A stretch of 64,000 bases of DNA from Mucilaginibacter sp. L3T2-6 (GCF_030519355.1 NZ_JAUMKC010000007.1:62001-126000); one strand, 5' to 3'. Numbered from the stretch's first letter, positions 16,846-27,400 are shown. The notes: a model not told the origin generated them from the sequence alone. Made by a program: numbers and translations.

Positions 16846-17988
16846 ATGGCTTATACGTCAACCTACCAGGCTGCACATGCAGCGGCTCCGGCTATAGAAA
16901 GCCATTTTATTAAGTTGCTGGCTATAGCAACCCAGGAGGGCGAGTCTGAAGAGCTTGCGCCTGCTCCGCCGGCAGGCGTTGTTGAGGCGCTAATTGATGT
17001 TGCCTTCTGGATGAGCCTCCGACATGAGGAAGGCCGTTCTCCAAAAATATCATTAGCATACCTTCCTCCATTGCTGGCAGGCCAACCGCTTATTTTTGAG
17101 GAGCGGATACCATTAAGTCCGCACGTTCTTACCAAACTGGCCCCGGCCGTTGAGCGTTCAGGTATCCACCTCGGAATATGGGATGACGGCGGCGAAATGT
17201 TTATCTGGGGCACGACACGATCTATCCCGGATTGCTGTTTTGTACTGGAGGTTATTGAGCCGGGCCTGCTTGTTGTGAAACACCGCAGAATTAAAGGATT
17301 CGGGAAGTTTATTAACGTGGCGGTGTTGCGTGGCGGCGAAGTGAAAATTATCGATGAGCTGAGCAGAAGCCTGCCCGACTGCCCCGCAATGCTCACCTCG
17401 TTGCTTGGCTATAATTCAGCAGGCGCCTGGAATGATTCGGTAAACGTGCTGGTACAGTTGGCTGCTTCCATGCGTTTGCACGGTCACGGAGGTACCTTAT
17501 TGGTAGTGCCTGCGGAAAATGAAGCATGGCGCCATTCCATCATCAACCCTATAACTTATCCCGTTCATCCGCCATTTGATGAGCTTAAGTTGTTGATTAA
17601 CCAGGTGGTAGATAAGCATAGCATGCCACTGTGGCAAGAGGAGGTGAACCGGTCCGTTGAAAATATTGCAGGCCTTACCGCTGTGGACGGTGCAACCATC
17701 ATAAACGACCAATTAGAACTACTTGCTTTTGGAGCAAAAATAGGATTAGGAGCAAATGGCCCTGTTGAGCGTACGCTTTTAACCGAACCGGTTATTGGTA
17801 ATGAGGCCGTAACCATGCATCCATCGCAAATGGGCGGTACCAGGCATTTATCGGCCGCACAATTTGTATTTGACCAGCGCGATGCCATAGCACTGGTGTC
17901 ATCCCAGGATGGCCGCTTTACGATATTTTCGTGGTCGCCCTGCGAAGACAGTGTGCATGCCCACTTTGTGGATTCCCTGCTTCTATAA
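16846..17988 (+). CDS. DACNV-type sensor with diadenylate-cyclase-like domain
   Basis: This is a 380-residue cytoplasmic protein; start at MAYTSTYQAAHAAAP rather than 16810. The C-terminal part resembles a diadenylate cyclase (DAC/DisA_N) domain: GHGGTLLVVP (about residue 213) matches the GALIVI strand, DGATII (281-286) matches the DGA-[VI]-I motif, and GTRHLSAA (331-338) matches GTRHRAA of CdaA/DisA. The second Arg of RHR is Leu here. The N-terminal 200 residues fit the predicted sensor domain DACNV, described from comparative genomics of nucleotide-based conflict systems. Family assignment is by eye. If active it would make c-di-AMP or a related dinucleotide. It is monocistronic and faces a broken DUF4870 gene. 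Confidence 0.72.
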   Translation: MAYTSTYQAAHAAAPAIESHFIKLLAIATQEGESEELAPAPPAGVVEALIDVAFWMSLRHEEGRSPKISLAYLPPLLAGQPLIFEERIPLSPHVLTKLAPAVERSGIHLGIWDDGGEMFIWGTTRSIPDCCFVLEVIEPGLLVVKHRRIKGFGKFINVAVLRGGEVKIIDELSRSLPDCPAMLTSLLGYNSAGAWNDSVNVLVQLAASMRLHGHGGTLLVVPAENEAWRHSIINPITYPVHPPFDELKLLINQVVDKHSMPLWQEEVNRSVENIAGLTAVDGATIINDQLELLAFGAKIGLGANGPVERTLLTEPVIGNEAVTMHPSQMGGTRHLSAAQFVFDQRDAIALVSSQDGRFTIFSWSPCEDSVHAHFVDSLLL

Positions 17989-17996
17989 TAGCTACG

Positions 17997-18361
17997 CTAG
18001 ATTGTTGGAAAGATAGTTTGTGCTTTATCGCCGATTAAGGTGATTGGACGTTTTTCGCCCTGAACCGCCCCTATGAAGCCGATGATCCATAAAACGAAAA
18101 AAGCCAGATCGAATATCCGCATTAATGTATATAAGGAAAAGAATCCGCCTGTTAACCACACGATACCCAAAAGCAGGCTGAGCCCCCATCTTAAAACCAT
18201 GTAAGATATATGAAAAAGTAAGGTCTGCCTTAACTGGTAGCTGCCTAATCCGGTTCTATTTTGATGAAGTGTAAAATAAGCAATCAGCCATCCAATAATG
18301 GTAAAGTAGTTTACAATTCCGGTGGTTTGCCGTTGTCGTTTGTTGGTGCGTTAGGTTCCAT
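17997..18361 (-). pseudogene. DUF4870-like membrane protein gene with a 1-base frameshift
   Basis: Reading from ATG 18361 gives a polar N-terminus (MEPNAPTNDNGKPP) that runs into a stop. In the neighbouring frame, from 18320 on, the sequence reads G-I-V-N-Y-F-T-I-I-G-W-L-I and continues through LGSYQLRQTLLFH and an open frame to IGFIGAVQGEKRPITLIGDKAQ. This is the complete pattern of a DUF4870/Tic20-like small membrane protein of about 120 residues with three hydrophobic segments. One missing base near 18321 joins the two halves. The second frame has no start codon before its own upstream stop other than the internal Met at 18200. Either the gene is recently broken or there is a sequencing error. 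Confidence 0.75.
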
Positions 18362-18414
18362 AAGCGATTGGTGATCAGGAAATTTTAAATAAAATATAAA
18401 CATTTTAGAATTAC

Positions 18415-18537
18415 TCATTTACGGCGATAAATTTTCGATAATTGCTCCTGATGATGGCGAGTGCCCTCTACGTTAGCAGGAAAAGTAACCTTGGCCGTTA
18501 CCCACATTGCATTAATAAAAACTCCTGGCAAAGGCAT
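18415..18537 (-). CDS. possible small ORF, 40 aa
   Basis: ATG at 18537 opens 40 codons (starting MPLPGVFINAMWVTAKVTF and ending KIYRRK). The frame stays open and protein-like for about 17 more codons upstream, so it may be the tail of an eroded gene. It precedes the disrupted DUF4870 gene by 53 bases on the same strand. I do not recognise the family. Confidence 0.25.
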   Translation of the reverse strand: MPLPGVFINAMWVTAKVTFPANVEGTRHHQEQLSKIYRRK

Positions 18538-18736
18538 AAACCCAATACTAATAGGAATATTATTTAGCCAGCAAATGCTTTCAAATGCTGAACATTAATC
18601 GTTTTTGATTGTTAATTTTTTAATTCACCGCACAGGGGCGTCTGTATTTACAAGACACTTTACGGATTGACATGAATTTTGTAATACAAGGCCGTGATTA
18701 TTTCTAAACTTTAAATTTTATTGAGAATATCTGCTA

Positions 18737-20689
18737 ATGAGCTATCCTATTCCGTTTTTGAGTAATGAGCAACTATTACAGGTTTTATCAACATCTAACA
18801 CCGCCGTCGCAATCCACATAACAGAGGATGCGGTTATACAATACGCGTCAGACCGCATGATAGAGATATGGGGAAAAGACAAAAGCGTTCTCGGAAAAAC
18901 GCTGGAGGAAGCCTTGCCCGAACTTAAAGGACAGCCTTTTATCGGCATGTTTAAAAAAGTATGGAATGAGGGAATAACTATCAGTGGTACTGATACTGCG
19001 GCCCAGCTGGTTATTAACGGGGAACTTCACACATTTTATTTCGATTTTGAATACCGCGCGATTAAAGATGCTGCTGGCAAAACATATTGCATACTACACA
19101 CCGCAACCGATGTAACCGAACGGGTTTTAAATGCTGAAAAAGTACAGAGCCTTACCGAAGAGTTAAGGGCATCTAATGAAGAATTGCGTGCAGCAAACGA
19201 AGAATTGAATGCTTCAAACGAAGAATTGAGCCAATCTCAGCGCGACTTACAGGAACTCTATAATGATCTTGCCGAAAGCGATCTGCGTTTCCGCAATATG
19301 GTACGGCAATCGCCGGTGGCGATTTGTATCATCAGGGCCAGGGACTTATTGGTACTTGATGTTAACGATAGCTACCTTCAATTGATTGCACGCAGACGGG
19401 AAGAAGTTGAAAAACACAGGATTTGGGATGCTATACCGGAAGCGGAGCCAGCATATGCACCAATAATGAACGAGGTAATACGTTCGGGAATGCCGCATAT
19501 GGCTAAGGAGGCGGAGGTGACTTTGATGATAAACGGTGCGCCGGAAACGTTTTATCTGGATTTTGTGTATGAGCCAATGATAAGCAATGGCGTTGTTACC
19601 GCTGTTATGGTACTTTGCATTGACGTGACTGACAAGGTAATAGCTCGCCGCAAAATTGAGGATGTGGAGGAGCGCATCAGGCTTGCTGTTGAAGCATCTG
19701 AAACCGGCACGTTCGATCTGGACCTGGTGAACCGCGCCATGATTACCTCTGATAGGTTTAATATGATCTTCGGGTTCGACAGTCAGGTATCATGGGAAAT
19801 CCTCGCGTCAGTAATCCATCCGGACGACAGGGCCGTACGCCAGGCGGCCCATGATGGCGCCATCAAGAACGGGAAGCTATTTTACGAGGCCCGTGTGCTG
19901 CATAGCGACGGCTCCACGCATTGGATAAGGGTGCAGGGAAAGGTCTACTATAAAAATGAACAGCCCGTTAGGATATTAGGCACCCTGCTTGACATAACCG
20001 AATTCAAACGCCTGCAACAGCAAAAAGATGATTTTATCAGTATTGCTAGTCACGAGCTAAAAACACCGATCACCAGCCTGAGAGCGTCATTGCAGCTATT
20101 GGAGCGAATAAAGGACGACCCAACTTCGGAATTGATGCCCAAGCTGATAGATCAATCAAGCCGCAGTATGCAAAAAATTAGTGCACTGGTAGAAGACTTG
20201 CTGAACGTAAGCCGCGCGAGTAAAACGGAGCTGCATTTAAAGAAAACAACTTTTGTAATTGCTGACCTGCTTAACGCTTGCTGCAACCACGTTCGTATCG
20301 GCGGAAAGCATAATCTGCTTGTTCAGGGCGAAACGGACTTGAAAGTAAATGCCGACGAGCATGGAATAGACCAGCTTGTTGTTAACTTGGTAAACAACGC
20401 GGTAAAATATGCGCCGGACTCGAAAGATATTTATTTGATAATTGCGCAGGAAGGCGACATGGCAAAGGTATCAGTTAAAGACAATGGCCCTGGGATACCC
20501 CCGGAAAAAATCCCCCACCTGTTCGACCGTTATTATCGTGCAGAACCATCCGGTTTCCAAAACTCTGGCCTGGGACTGGGATTGTACATATGCTCAGAAA
20601 TCGTAAGGCGGCATGGCGGCAGTATTGGTGTTGACAGTGAAGTAGGTAACGGCAGCACTTTTTGGTTTAAATTGCCGCTGGAGGGTTAA
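18737..20689 (+). CDS. PAS-domain sensor histidine kinase
   Basis: The 650-residue protein has no membrane segment, so it is a cytoplasmic sensor. Order: PAS-like domain (about 10-130), a signalling coiled coil built on a repeated S-N-E-E-L-x-x heptad (138-180), a second PAS (185-300), a third PAS with PAC (310-428), HisKA with the phosphoacceptor His439 in SHELKTP, and a complete HATPase_c domain: N box with Asn553-Asn554, G1 DNGPGIP (582-588), F box FDRYY, G2 GLGLGL (611-616). The partner response regulator is not adjacent. The signal is unknown. A long-loop hairpin with a T-run follows the stop. Confidence 0.95.
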   Translation: MSYPIPFLSNEQLLQVLSTSNTAVAIHITEDAVIQYASDRMIEIWGKDKSVLGKTLEEALPELKGQPFIGMFKKVWNEGITISGTDTAAQLVINGELHTFYFDFEYRAIKDAAGKTYCILHTATDVTERVLNAEKVQSLTEELRASNEELRAANEELNASNEELSQSQRDLQELYNDLAESDLRFRNMVRQSPVAICIIRARDLLVLDVNDSYLQLIARRREEVEKHRIWDAIPEAEPAYAPIMNEVIRSGMPHMAKEAEVTLMINGAPETFYLDFVYEPMISNGVVTAVMVLCIDVTDKVIARRKIEDVEERIRLAVEASETGTFDLDLVNRAMITSDRFNMIFGFDSQVSWEILASVIHPDDRAVRQAAHDGAIKNGKLFYEARVLHSDGSTHWIRVQGKVYYKNEQPVRILGTLLDITEFKRLQQQKDDFISIASHELKTPITSLRASLQLLERIKDDPTSELMPKLIDQSSRSMQKISALVEDLLNVSRASKTELHLKKTTFVIADLLNACCNHVRIGGKHNLLVQGETDLKVNADEHGIDQLVVNLVNNAVKYAPDSKDIYLIIAQEGDMAKVSVKDNGPGIPPEKIPHLFDRYYRAEPSGFQNSGLGLGLYICSEIVRRHGGSIGVDSEVGNGSTFWFKLPLEG

Positions 20690-20708
20690 CGGCTCCACTT
20701 TGAATAGT

Positions 20709-20783
20709 AACCCAAACGACTAATTTGAAGCGATAAGCTAGCAGCCTGGCCCGGTTAGACAAAAATCTGTTTGGGTTTTTCTT
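20709..20783 (+). terminator. long-loop terminator after histidine kinase
   Basis: AACCCAAAC (20709-20717) pairs perfectly with GTTTGGGTT (20769-20777), followed by TTTCTT. The loop is 51 bases with its own weak pairing. The position right after the kinase gene fits a terminator. Confidence 0.6.
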
Positions 20784-20891
20784 CCGTGATATTATTGGCA
20801 CACCAAAATAAAAAAATTGTGTTACTTACTATGCGCTAATAATTTATAAATTAGTGTCGGATTTACAATTATTTTCTTACCCACGTCTGTT

Positions 20892-23327
20892 ATGAAAAAC
20901 AGTTCTATGCCAAAAGTTATACGTTCCTTAAGCCTCTCCTTTTTATTTTTTCTATTGGCTTTAACCGGCTTTAGTCAGGGCCGTACCGTCGTCGATTTTG
21001 ATAAGGGTTGGAGTTTTCAACTGGGCGACATAGATGACGGGCAGAAAACGGATCTGAACGTTGCCGGCTGGCGCACGCTGAACCTACCGCACGATTGGAG
21101 CATTGAAGGAAAATTCAGCAAGGATAACCCGGCCACTCCGGAAGGCGGCGCATTACCCGGAGGCATAGGCTGGTACCGCAAGGTATTTACAGTACCGGCA
21201 GGCTCAAAAGACAAACAGGTATTTATCGATTTTGACGGCGTTTATCAAAAAAGTGACGTATGGATAAACGGCCATCACCTGGGCTTCAGGCCGAACGGAT
21301 ATATTTCGTTCCGTTACGAGCTTACTCCTTATTTAAAATTTGACGGGCCAAATACGATAGCAGTCAAAGTCGATAATTCATCACAGCCAAATTCGCGCTG
21401 GTATTCAGGTTCAGGCATTTACCGCAACGTGTGGCTGGTGACCACCAATAACGATGTATCAATTGGTCACTGGGGAACTTATGTAACTACACCACAGGTA
21501 AGCAGCTCTTCTGCCACTGTTCATATACAAACCAACATTAACACCAATAATGTAAAAAATAAAAACCTTAAACTGGTTACTACTATCGTGGACAGGAACG
21601 GTAAACCGGCAGGATCGGTGGTTACCCCCGTTTATACAAAAGCCCCTGCAATGCTGCATACTGTTGAGCAGGATATCGACGTTACAAAGCCGGAACTATG
21701 GTCGGTTGAGCGACCGTATTTATATACTGTTGTCAGTAAGATTGTGCAGAATGGGGTAATACTCGACAGATACACCACGCCGCTGGGTATCCGTTATTTC
21801 AATTTTGACGCTGACAAAGGCTTTACGCTGAATGGCAAACCAATGAAGATTTTAGGTGTTTGCGACCATCATGATCTGGGTTCACTGGGCGCTGCCATTA
21901 ATACCCGCGCACTTGAGCGCCAATTACAGATGTTAAAGGCAATGGGCTGCAATGGCATTCGTACCTCTCACAATCCCCCTGCCCCCGAATTACTTGACCT
22001 TTGTGATAAAATGGGCTTTATTGTAATGGACGAAGCCTTTGATTGCTGGGAATGGAAGAAAGCGGAATTTGACTATCATGTCTTCTTTAAAGAATGGCAC
22101 AAGCGCGACCTGGAAGACCAGGTACTACGCGATCGCAACCATCCATCGGTAATGATCTGGAGCATCGGCAACGAGATACCACAGCAAAGCGATACCAGCG
22201 CTTTGAGGATTGCGCCTGAGTTGGCCGGTATAGTACGCAGCCTTGATAAGACGAGACCGATAACTACTGCTAATGACAATCCAGGCAAAAACAATAAAAT
22301 TATCGCGTCTGGGGCTATCGACTTGATTGGCTATAATTATCATGAGTTTGATTATGCGACCTTTCACGACAGATATCCCGGCAAAAAATTTATAGCCACC
22401 GAGACTACATCCGGACTCGAAACACGCGGTCATTACGATTTTCCTTCAGATAGTATAAGAATATGGCCAACACGCTGGGATAAACCATTTACTGAAGGAA
22501 ATGCGGATAATACGGTTTCGGCATTCGATAACGTGCGGCCACCCTGGGGCTCAACCCATGAGGCTACCTGGAAAGTGATGAAGAAATATGATTTTCTGTC
22601 CGGCTTCTTTATCTGGACAGGATTTGACTATCTGGGCGAGCCAACCCCTTACAAATGGCCCTCGCGCAGCTCATTCTTCGGTATTATTGACCTGGCCGGG
22701 TTTCCTAAAGACGTTTATTATATGTATCAGTCCGAATGGACCGATAAAACGGTATTGCATATTTTCCCTCACTGGAACTGGACTCCCGGTAAAATCGTCG
22801 ATGTTTGGGCATATTATAATAATGCCGACGAAGTTGAGCTGTTTCTCAACGGAAAATCAGTAGGCATAAGAAAGAAAAAAGGAGACGACCTTCATGTAAT
22901 GTGGCGCCTGAAATATGAGCCAGGAACCTTGAAAGCGGTGTCGCGCAAGAACGGTAAGGTGGTGATGACGCGCGAAATACATACGGCCGGCAAACCTGCC
23001 AAAATACAGCTATGGCCCGACAGGACAGGGATGCGTGCAAACGGGAAAGACCTGTCATTTGTTACCGTACGTATCCTGGACAGCAAGGGGAATGTAGTAC
23101 CCACAGCGGATAACCTGGTAAACTTTAAAATCAACGGGCAAGGATTTATCGCAGGGGTGGACAATGGCGACGAAAACGATCATGATTCATTTAAAGTGAA
23201 CTACCGCAAGGCGTTTAATGGTTTGGCCTTGGCTATTATACAGGCAAAGGAAAAGCGCGGCGATGTTAGCCTTACAGCAACATCGAAGGGCCTTGCACCG
23301 GCAACTGTTGTTTTACATGTAAAATAG
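20892..23327 (+). CDS. glycoside hydrolase family 2 beta-galactosidase-type enzyme
   Basis: The 811-residue secreted enzyme has a signal peptide (residues 1-29, ending FSQG). The order is as in family 2: sugar-binding jelly roll (about 35-210, with LPHDWSIEG and GGIGWYRK), Ig-like domain, then the TIM barrel with acid/base Glu428 in WSIGNE and nucleophile Glu504 in IATETTS. C-terminal DUF4982 and Ig-like domains (from about 650, 'VDVWAYYNNADEVELFLNGK') follow. This layout matches Bacteroidota exo-beta-galactosidases. Exact linkage specificity cannot be read. The gene is probably separately transcribed; a DUF4136 lipoprotein follows after about 110 bases. Confidence 0.95.
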   Translation: MKNSSMPKVIRSLSLSFLFFLLALTGFSQGRTVVDFDKGWSFQLGDIDDGQKTDLNVAGWRTLNLPHDWSIEGKFSKDNPATPEGGALPGGIGWYRKVFTVPAGSKDKQVFIDFDGVYQKSDVWINGHHLGFRPNGYISFRYELTPYLKFDGPNTIAVKVDNSSQPNSRWYSGSGIYRNVWLVTTNNDVSIGHWGTYVTTPQVSSSSATVHIQTNINTNNVKNKNLKLVTTIVDRNGKPAGSVVTPVYTKAPAMLHTVEQDIDVTKPELWSVERPYLYTVVSKIVQNGVILDRYTTPLGIRYFNFDADKGFTLNGKPMKILGVCDHHDLGSLGAAINTRALERQLQMLKAMGCNGIRTSHNPPAPELLDLCDKMGFIVMDEAFDCWEWKKAEFDYHVFFKEWHKRDLEDQVLRDRNHPSVMIWSIGNEIPQQSDTSALRIAPELAGIVRSLDKTRPITTANDNPGKNNKIIASGAIDLIGYNYHEFDYATFHDRYPGKKFIATETTSGLETRGHYDFPSDSIRIWPTRWDKPFTEGNADNTVSAFDNVRPPWGSTHEATWKVMKKYDFLSGFFIWTGFDYLGEPTPYKWPSRSSFFGIIDLAGFPKDVYYMYQSEWTDKTVLHIFPHWNWTPGKIVDVWAYYNNADEVELFLNGKSVGIRKKKGDDLHVMWRLKYEPGTLKAVSRKNGKVVMTREIHTAGKPAKIQLWPDRTGMRANGKDLSFVTVRILDSKGNVVPTADNLVNFKINGQGFIAGVDNGDENDHDSFKVNYRKAFNGLALAIIQAKEKRGDVSLTATSKGLAPATVVLHVK

Positions 23328-23438
23328 CTATATTTAAGGCGATACTGATCTTAAACAATTTCAGAACAAAAATAATTATAACAGTAATTAAACCTTTCAG
23401 CAACCGTTTGTCTAAATGATTATAAGGGAGTTAATATC

Positions 23439-24083
23439 ATGAAAAGATTAATCTATTTAGGGCTGACAGCTATTACCCTCATCGGTCTGTCGGCCTGCAA
23501 CAGCTACAATTATTATACTGCCGCCATTAACAAAACTAATCTAAGCAGCTATCACACTTTTGCCTGGATGCCGCCATCAGGCAGAAACGACAAAACGGTA
23601 AACAACGAGGCGGATGCCAAAATTAAGGACGCTACAACTAATGCCCTGGTTATGAAGGGACTTCGGTTAAGTCAGCGCAACCCCGATCTGATTGTAAGTT
23701 ATACTACAACCGTTGGCAGGGGCGCACGCACTAATTATTACACTCCGGGCTATTACGGCGGCTGGGGCTATCCGGGCTGGGGCCTGGGCTTTGGTTGGGG
23801 AGGCTGGGGCGGTTATGGCTGGGGCGGATTCTATCGCCCTTACTATTATGCTTACGGAGGACCATTCCTTTATGGCGGTCCAACCTACGCAGAAAAAGAG
23901 CATTACAAAGAAGGTACTTTAATCATTGATTTGATTGATCCGCACACCCGCAAAATCGTATGGCGTGGATTTGGTGTTGGCGAGGTTCATAAAAACCCGC
24001 AGAAAAATATCGATGACCTGCCCAAAGTTGTTGACGGTGTGCTAAACCAATTACAGTTGACACCCAATTACGCTAGCCGGTAA
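23439..24083 (+). CDS. DUF4136 lipoprotein
   Basis: This is a 214-residue lipoprotein with lipobox LSAC (Cys20). The N-terminal 'YNYYTAAINKTNLSSYHTFAW', the ADAKIKDATTNALVMKGL segment and the final 'EGTLIIDLIDPHTRKIVWRG' are typical of DUF4136. The middle (about 95-140) is a low-complexity Gly/Tyr/Trp-rich region (GGWGYPGWGLGFGWGGWG), as often seen in the family. It is probably a periplasm-facing outer-membrane lipoprotein of unknown function. It converges on a small PID-CTERM-like gene. Confidence 0.9.
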   Translation: MKRLIYLGLTAITLIGLSACNSYNYYTAAINKTNLSSYHTFAWMPPSGRNDKTVNNEADAKIKDATTNALVMKGLRLSQRNPDLIVSYTTTVGRGARTNYYTPGYYGGWGYPGWGLGFGWGGWGGYGWGGFYRPYYYAYGGPFLYGGPTYAEKEHYKEGTLIIDLIDPHTRKIVWRGFGVGEVHKNPQKNIDDLPKVVDGVLNQLQLTPNYASR

Positions 24084-24084
24084 A

Positions 24085-24115
24085 ATTTCTAGTTGAGATA
24101 GAAATGTCTTTTAAA
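24085..24115. terminator. possible short terminator between convergent genes
   Basis: ATTTCTA (24085-24091) pairs with TAGAAAT (24099-24105), followed by GTCTTTT. The stem is AT-rich and weak. Confidence 0.35.
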
Positions 24116-24350
24116 TCCCTTCTTCCGCTGGCAGAGGGGATTTTTGTTTGCGGTGCAGATATATTGCCGCCAATACAACAGCGATAACGGCCAAAAAAAC
24201 AACCCAGGTGTCAAGGGGGCAGTCTGTGTTGTCGACGTCGTTACCGGCGCAAGGCTCTCCTGGATCGGTTTGCGCATATAACAGCGCAATATTAAATATT
24301 GATAATATCAATGTGGCAAAAACTATTCTTACACTTATCCTCATACTCAA
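24111..24350 (-). CDS. small PID-CTERM-like membrane protein
   Basis: The 79-residue product has a signal peptide (to about residue 26, LLYAQ), a short acidic linker (TDPGEPCAGNDVDNTDC), then P-L-D, one hydrophobic helix (TWVVFLAVIAVVLAAIYL) and a basic tail (HRKQK). The P-x-D plus helix plus basic tail order resembles the PID-CTERM sorting tail common in Bacteroidota, with P-L-D instead of P-I-D. The linker also holds two Cys. Function is unknown; it lies just downstream of the giant T9SS-type proteins, but in its own unit. Confidence 0.65.
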   Translation of the reverse strand: MSMRISVRIVFATLILSIFNIALLYAQTDPGEPCAGNDVDNTDCPLDTWVVFLAVIAVVLAAIYLHRKQKSPLPAEEGI

Positions 24351-24429
24351 AAATACATTTTTAGCAACAATCTCGCTGCTTATACTTATCCACTAAGGGT
24401 TAATAACCATCTTCAATAATCCATGCGTG

Positions 24430-27400
24430 TTATAATTTTATAAACTTGGCTCTGCCAACTGATGAATTATCAGCATTGTTAGTTACATCTATAACATAAG
24501 TTCCGGGAAGCAGATTGCTGACGTTATCCTGCCATGTAGCCTGCGATGTAGTAATCGTCTTTAAAACCTTGCCTGAGCTGTTGGTTATCTTTAACACGTA
24601 CGACGGCGCGCTGCTCTTAGTTAAATTAACCGCATTTTCTACAATCGCCACATTGATAATCCCTACGGCCGGGTTAGGATAAACGTTTACAGTATTATTA
24701 TTTAAATCGCCTACATTGGCATAAGCCAGCGTAACCGGGTCTGAATAAGTTATGGTGCCATTCAGGTCCTCCATCTTTAGCCGATAAGTATCAGCTGGCA
24801 TAACCGGTTTTTTATCGGTGAGGCTGTAGGTCCCTTCCCCGCTTGATGCAAAACCGCCTACAACAATGTATGTTTTACCATTATCGGTACTCCGCTCAAT
24901 AGTAAAGTTGGTAGAGTATCTTTCATTTTCAGTCTTCCACATCAATTCGGAGCCTGCCGTTGTTTTCTTGCCGGTGAAACTAAGCAGATGTAATCCAAGG
25001 CCCGGTGTCTCACGAATAACGAGCGTAAAACGGTGTGAGCCAAAGCTGTTGGTGTCGCTCTTTAATATATCAAATTTATAGCTGTCATACGTCTTAAAAT
25101 CCAGTGAATCTTTTTTATATGCATCCCTCAACCATATATCATATATCGCGGGTATATTTTTAAACTCAGTACGGTTTATGGCGTACTGTCCGCTAACCGA
25201 GGCGCTTACGTTCAATTTTATTTTCGTTGTATTGGTTTTGGGGAAGGGCACATGGTTTATCGCCAGCGCGATATTATCAGATGAGTTGGTCGAAAAGCTT
25301 ACGCCGCCGCTTCCCGACATGTGCTCAGAATCTTCGCCGTCCACAAATTTGTCATGAGCCGCGCCCTCAAACTTAATTACGCTTTCCTCCACATTGTCGC
25401 TGTCTTTACGCAATTCCAGCCGCATATACTGAGCCACGGGTTCGGTAGCCCCAATCGTTGGCCTGGCAGTTAACAACAGCGTAGAACCGGTTGCCTGTGT
25501 AGGGCCTGTTACCTGCGCACTCGTTTTGGCAGCCTCGTTAAATGTAAGTTGCGAAGATGCACTTGTCGCCTTCACGTAAAAGCCTTGCCCGCTTGGGATG
25601 ATGTTTGATGCACCGTTTGTGCCGGTGCTTCCATCGTATGTCCCATATATTTTGGTCGACTCGTTATAAATGTAGATGGTGTTACTTACGTTGGTAATAT
25701 ATATACCTGATGTTGCCGACGTGCCACGTGTATTCCAGTCAATTGAGCTTGCATAAGGGTTGCCCACAAGATTATAACCTGCGTAACTGCTGCCGTTGAT
25801 CATGGAATATTGGAGAGATGTTGACTGCGTATACCAGTTTACCACCGGTACCGATTGCTGGTTTAATGTGCCCCGGGTGGAAAGAACGGTTGTTTCAGGA
25901 ATTGTACTGGTGATAAATTTTGACGACAGATTCGTTTTGTCGCCGCGGTAGAACATCCAAAACCCTGTTCCCACGTGCAGAGAAAAAGTGCCATCATAAT
26001 CAATGCCTACCTGGTATTTGTTGGTATTGTTTATTTTGTTCACACCCCTGAAATTCCCGCCGTTGTACGAACCGTTGGTAAAGGTTACATCATTCCTGTA
26101 CAAATAAATTGTGGGGTTGCCTGTTTTATCCATGCCGCCGGTAGTACCGAGGGTCCCGGTCAAAGGTGTTTCCGTCGTAAGGTAGCTAAAGTCGTAATAG
26201 TAGTCGGAACCTGACTTTGCTGTGTAAACTGGCGACGATAAAAACCGGTAGCCACGATATTTTGCCTGGCCGCCGCTGATGTAGCGTTCCACATTAACAA
26301 GCCCGGTTATACTATATGACGAAGGTATAGCTGCTACGCTTGCTGACAGTGTCGAAGTACTTTTTAGTGTTAAATCGCCGTTGCCCGAATTATCGATTAC
26401 CAGGTTGCCTTTAGTAAGTGTGAGTGTATTGTAAATATCTACCGGGCCACCAGTTATTTTGACGGTGCCGGCCGATGAATTATTAATAGTCATGTTGCCT
26501 ATCTCGGCCGTGTTTTTCACGTTCTGACCATAGTAATATTGGGTCGACAGCGAACCATTCCAGTTGATACCTGACGAACTGTTGCTGGCGTTAAGTATGC
26601 CTTTGCCGCCTGTGGTAGAATTGTTGTAAATATGGCAGCCAACATTCAAGGTATGGCCATTAAGGTTTATCTGGGCTCCGTCTGCAATAGTAAGTGAATA
26701 AATGCTGGCATCGGCAGTCAATACCGGGTAGTTGCCCGAACTCACCACCGGGATAATCATTTTGGTATTGCCATTGAACACCGGAGTGTACCCGGCATCC
26801 CAATTGTTATCTTTAGTCTGATCAGTCGGCGCGGAACTGTCAAGGCCGGTCCATGTATATGATACAGCGCCAACTAAATTAGGTGCGTTGTCTTTGAAGG
26901 ATATAACCGAAGCGCTGTAATCGGTAAACGAAAGTGGCTGTGTTTGGTTGTAATATTCAGCTCTTATCCAGTCTGCACTCTTAACCGTATTTGAGATGCG
27001 GACTTCGTCCATATAGCCGTTATACCAGTTAGTTGCCCTCGTCGGATCATTAGGATCGGTAGTTTTTTTAAGATAGTCAATACCCATTTGGGCAACGTCG
27101 CCGGCATCAGGTGTAATATCAGTTCTTTGCTTTCGGATAGTCATGCTTGAACTTGGAACTGCTACACCGTCAATATAGTTTATAAACGTGGCGCTGCTGG
27201 TCGTACCTCCCGTAAACACACCTTGTATATAGTGCCATGTCTTGCTGCTTACAGCACCTCCTGTTCCCAAATTGCCAGTTCCATCGCCGCCTACATAACG
27301 GGTTTCCGTCTCCAGTTTCCCGTATTTCACGCTCAGCTTATACCCTTGTGTATAATTTATTTCGTTTGATATAATTTTATTATCACTAGTGGCGTCCCCG

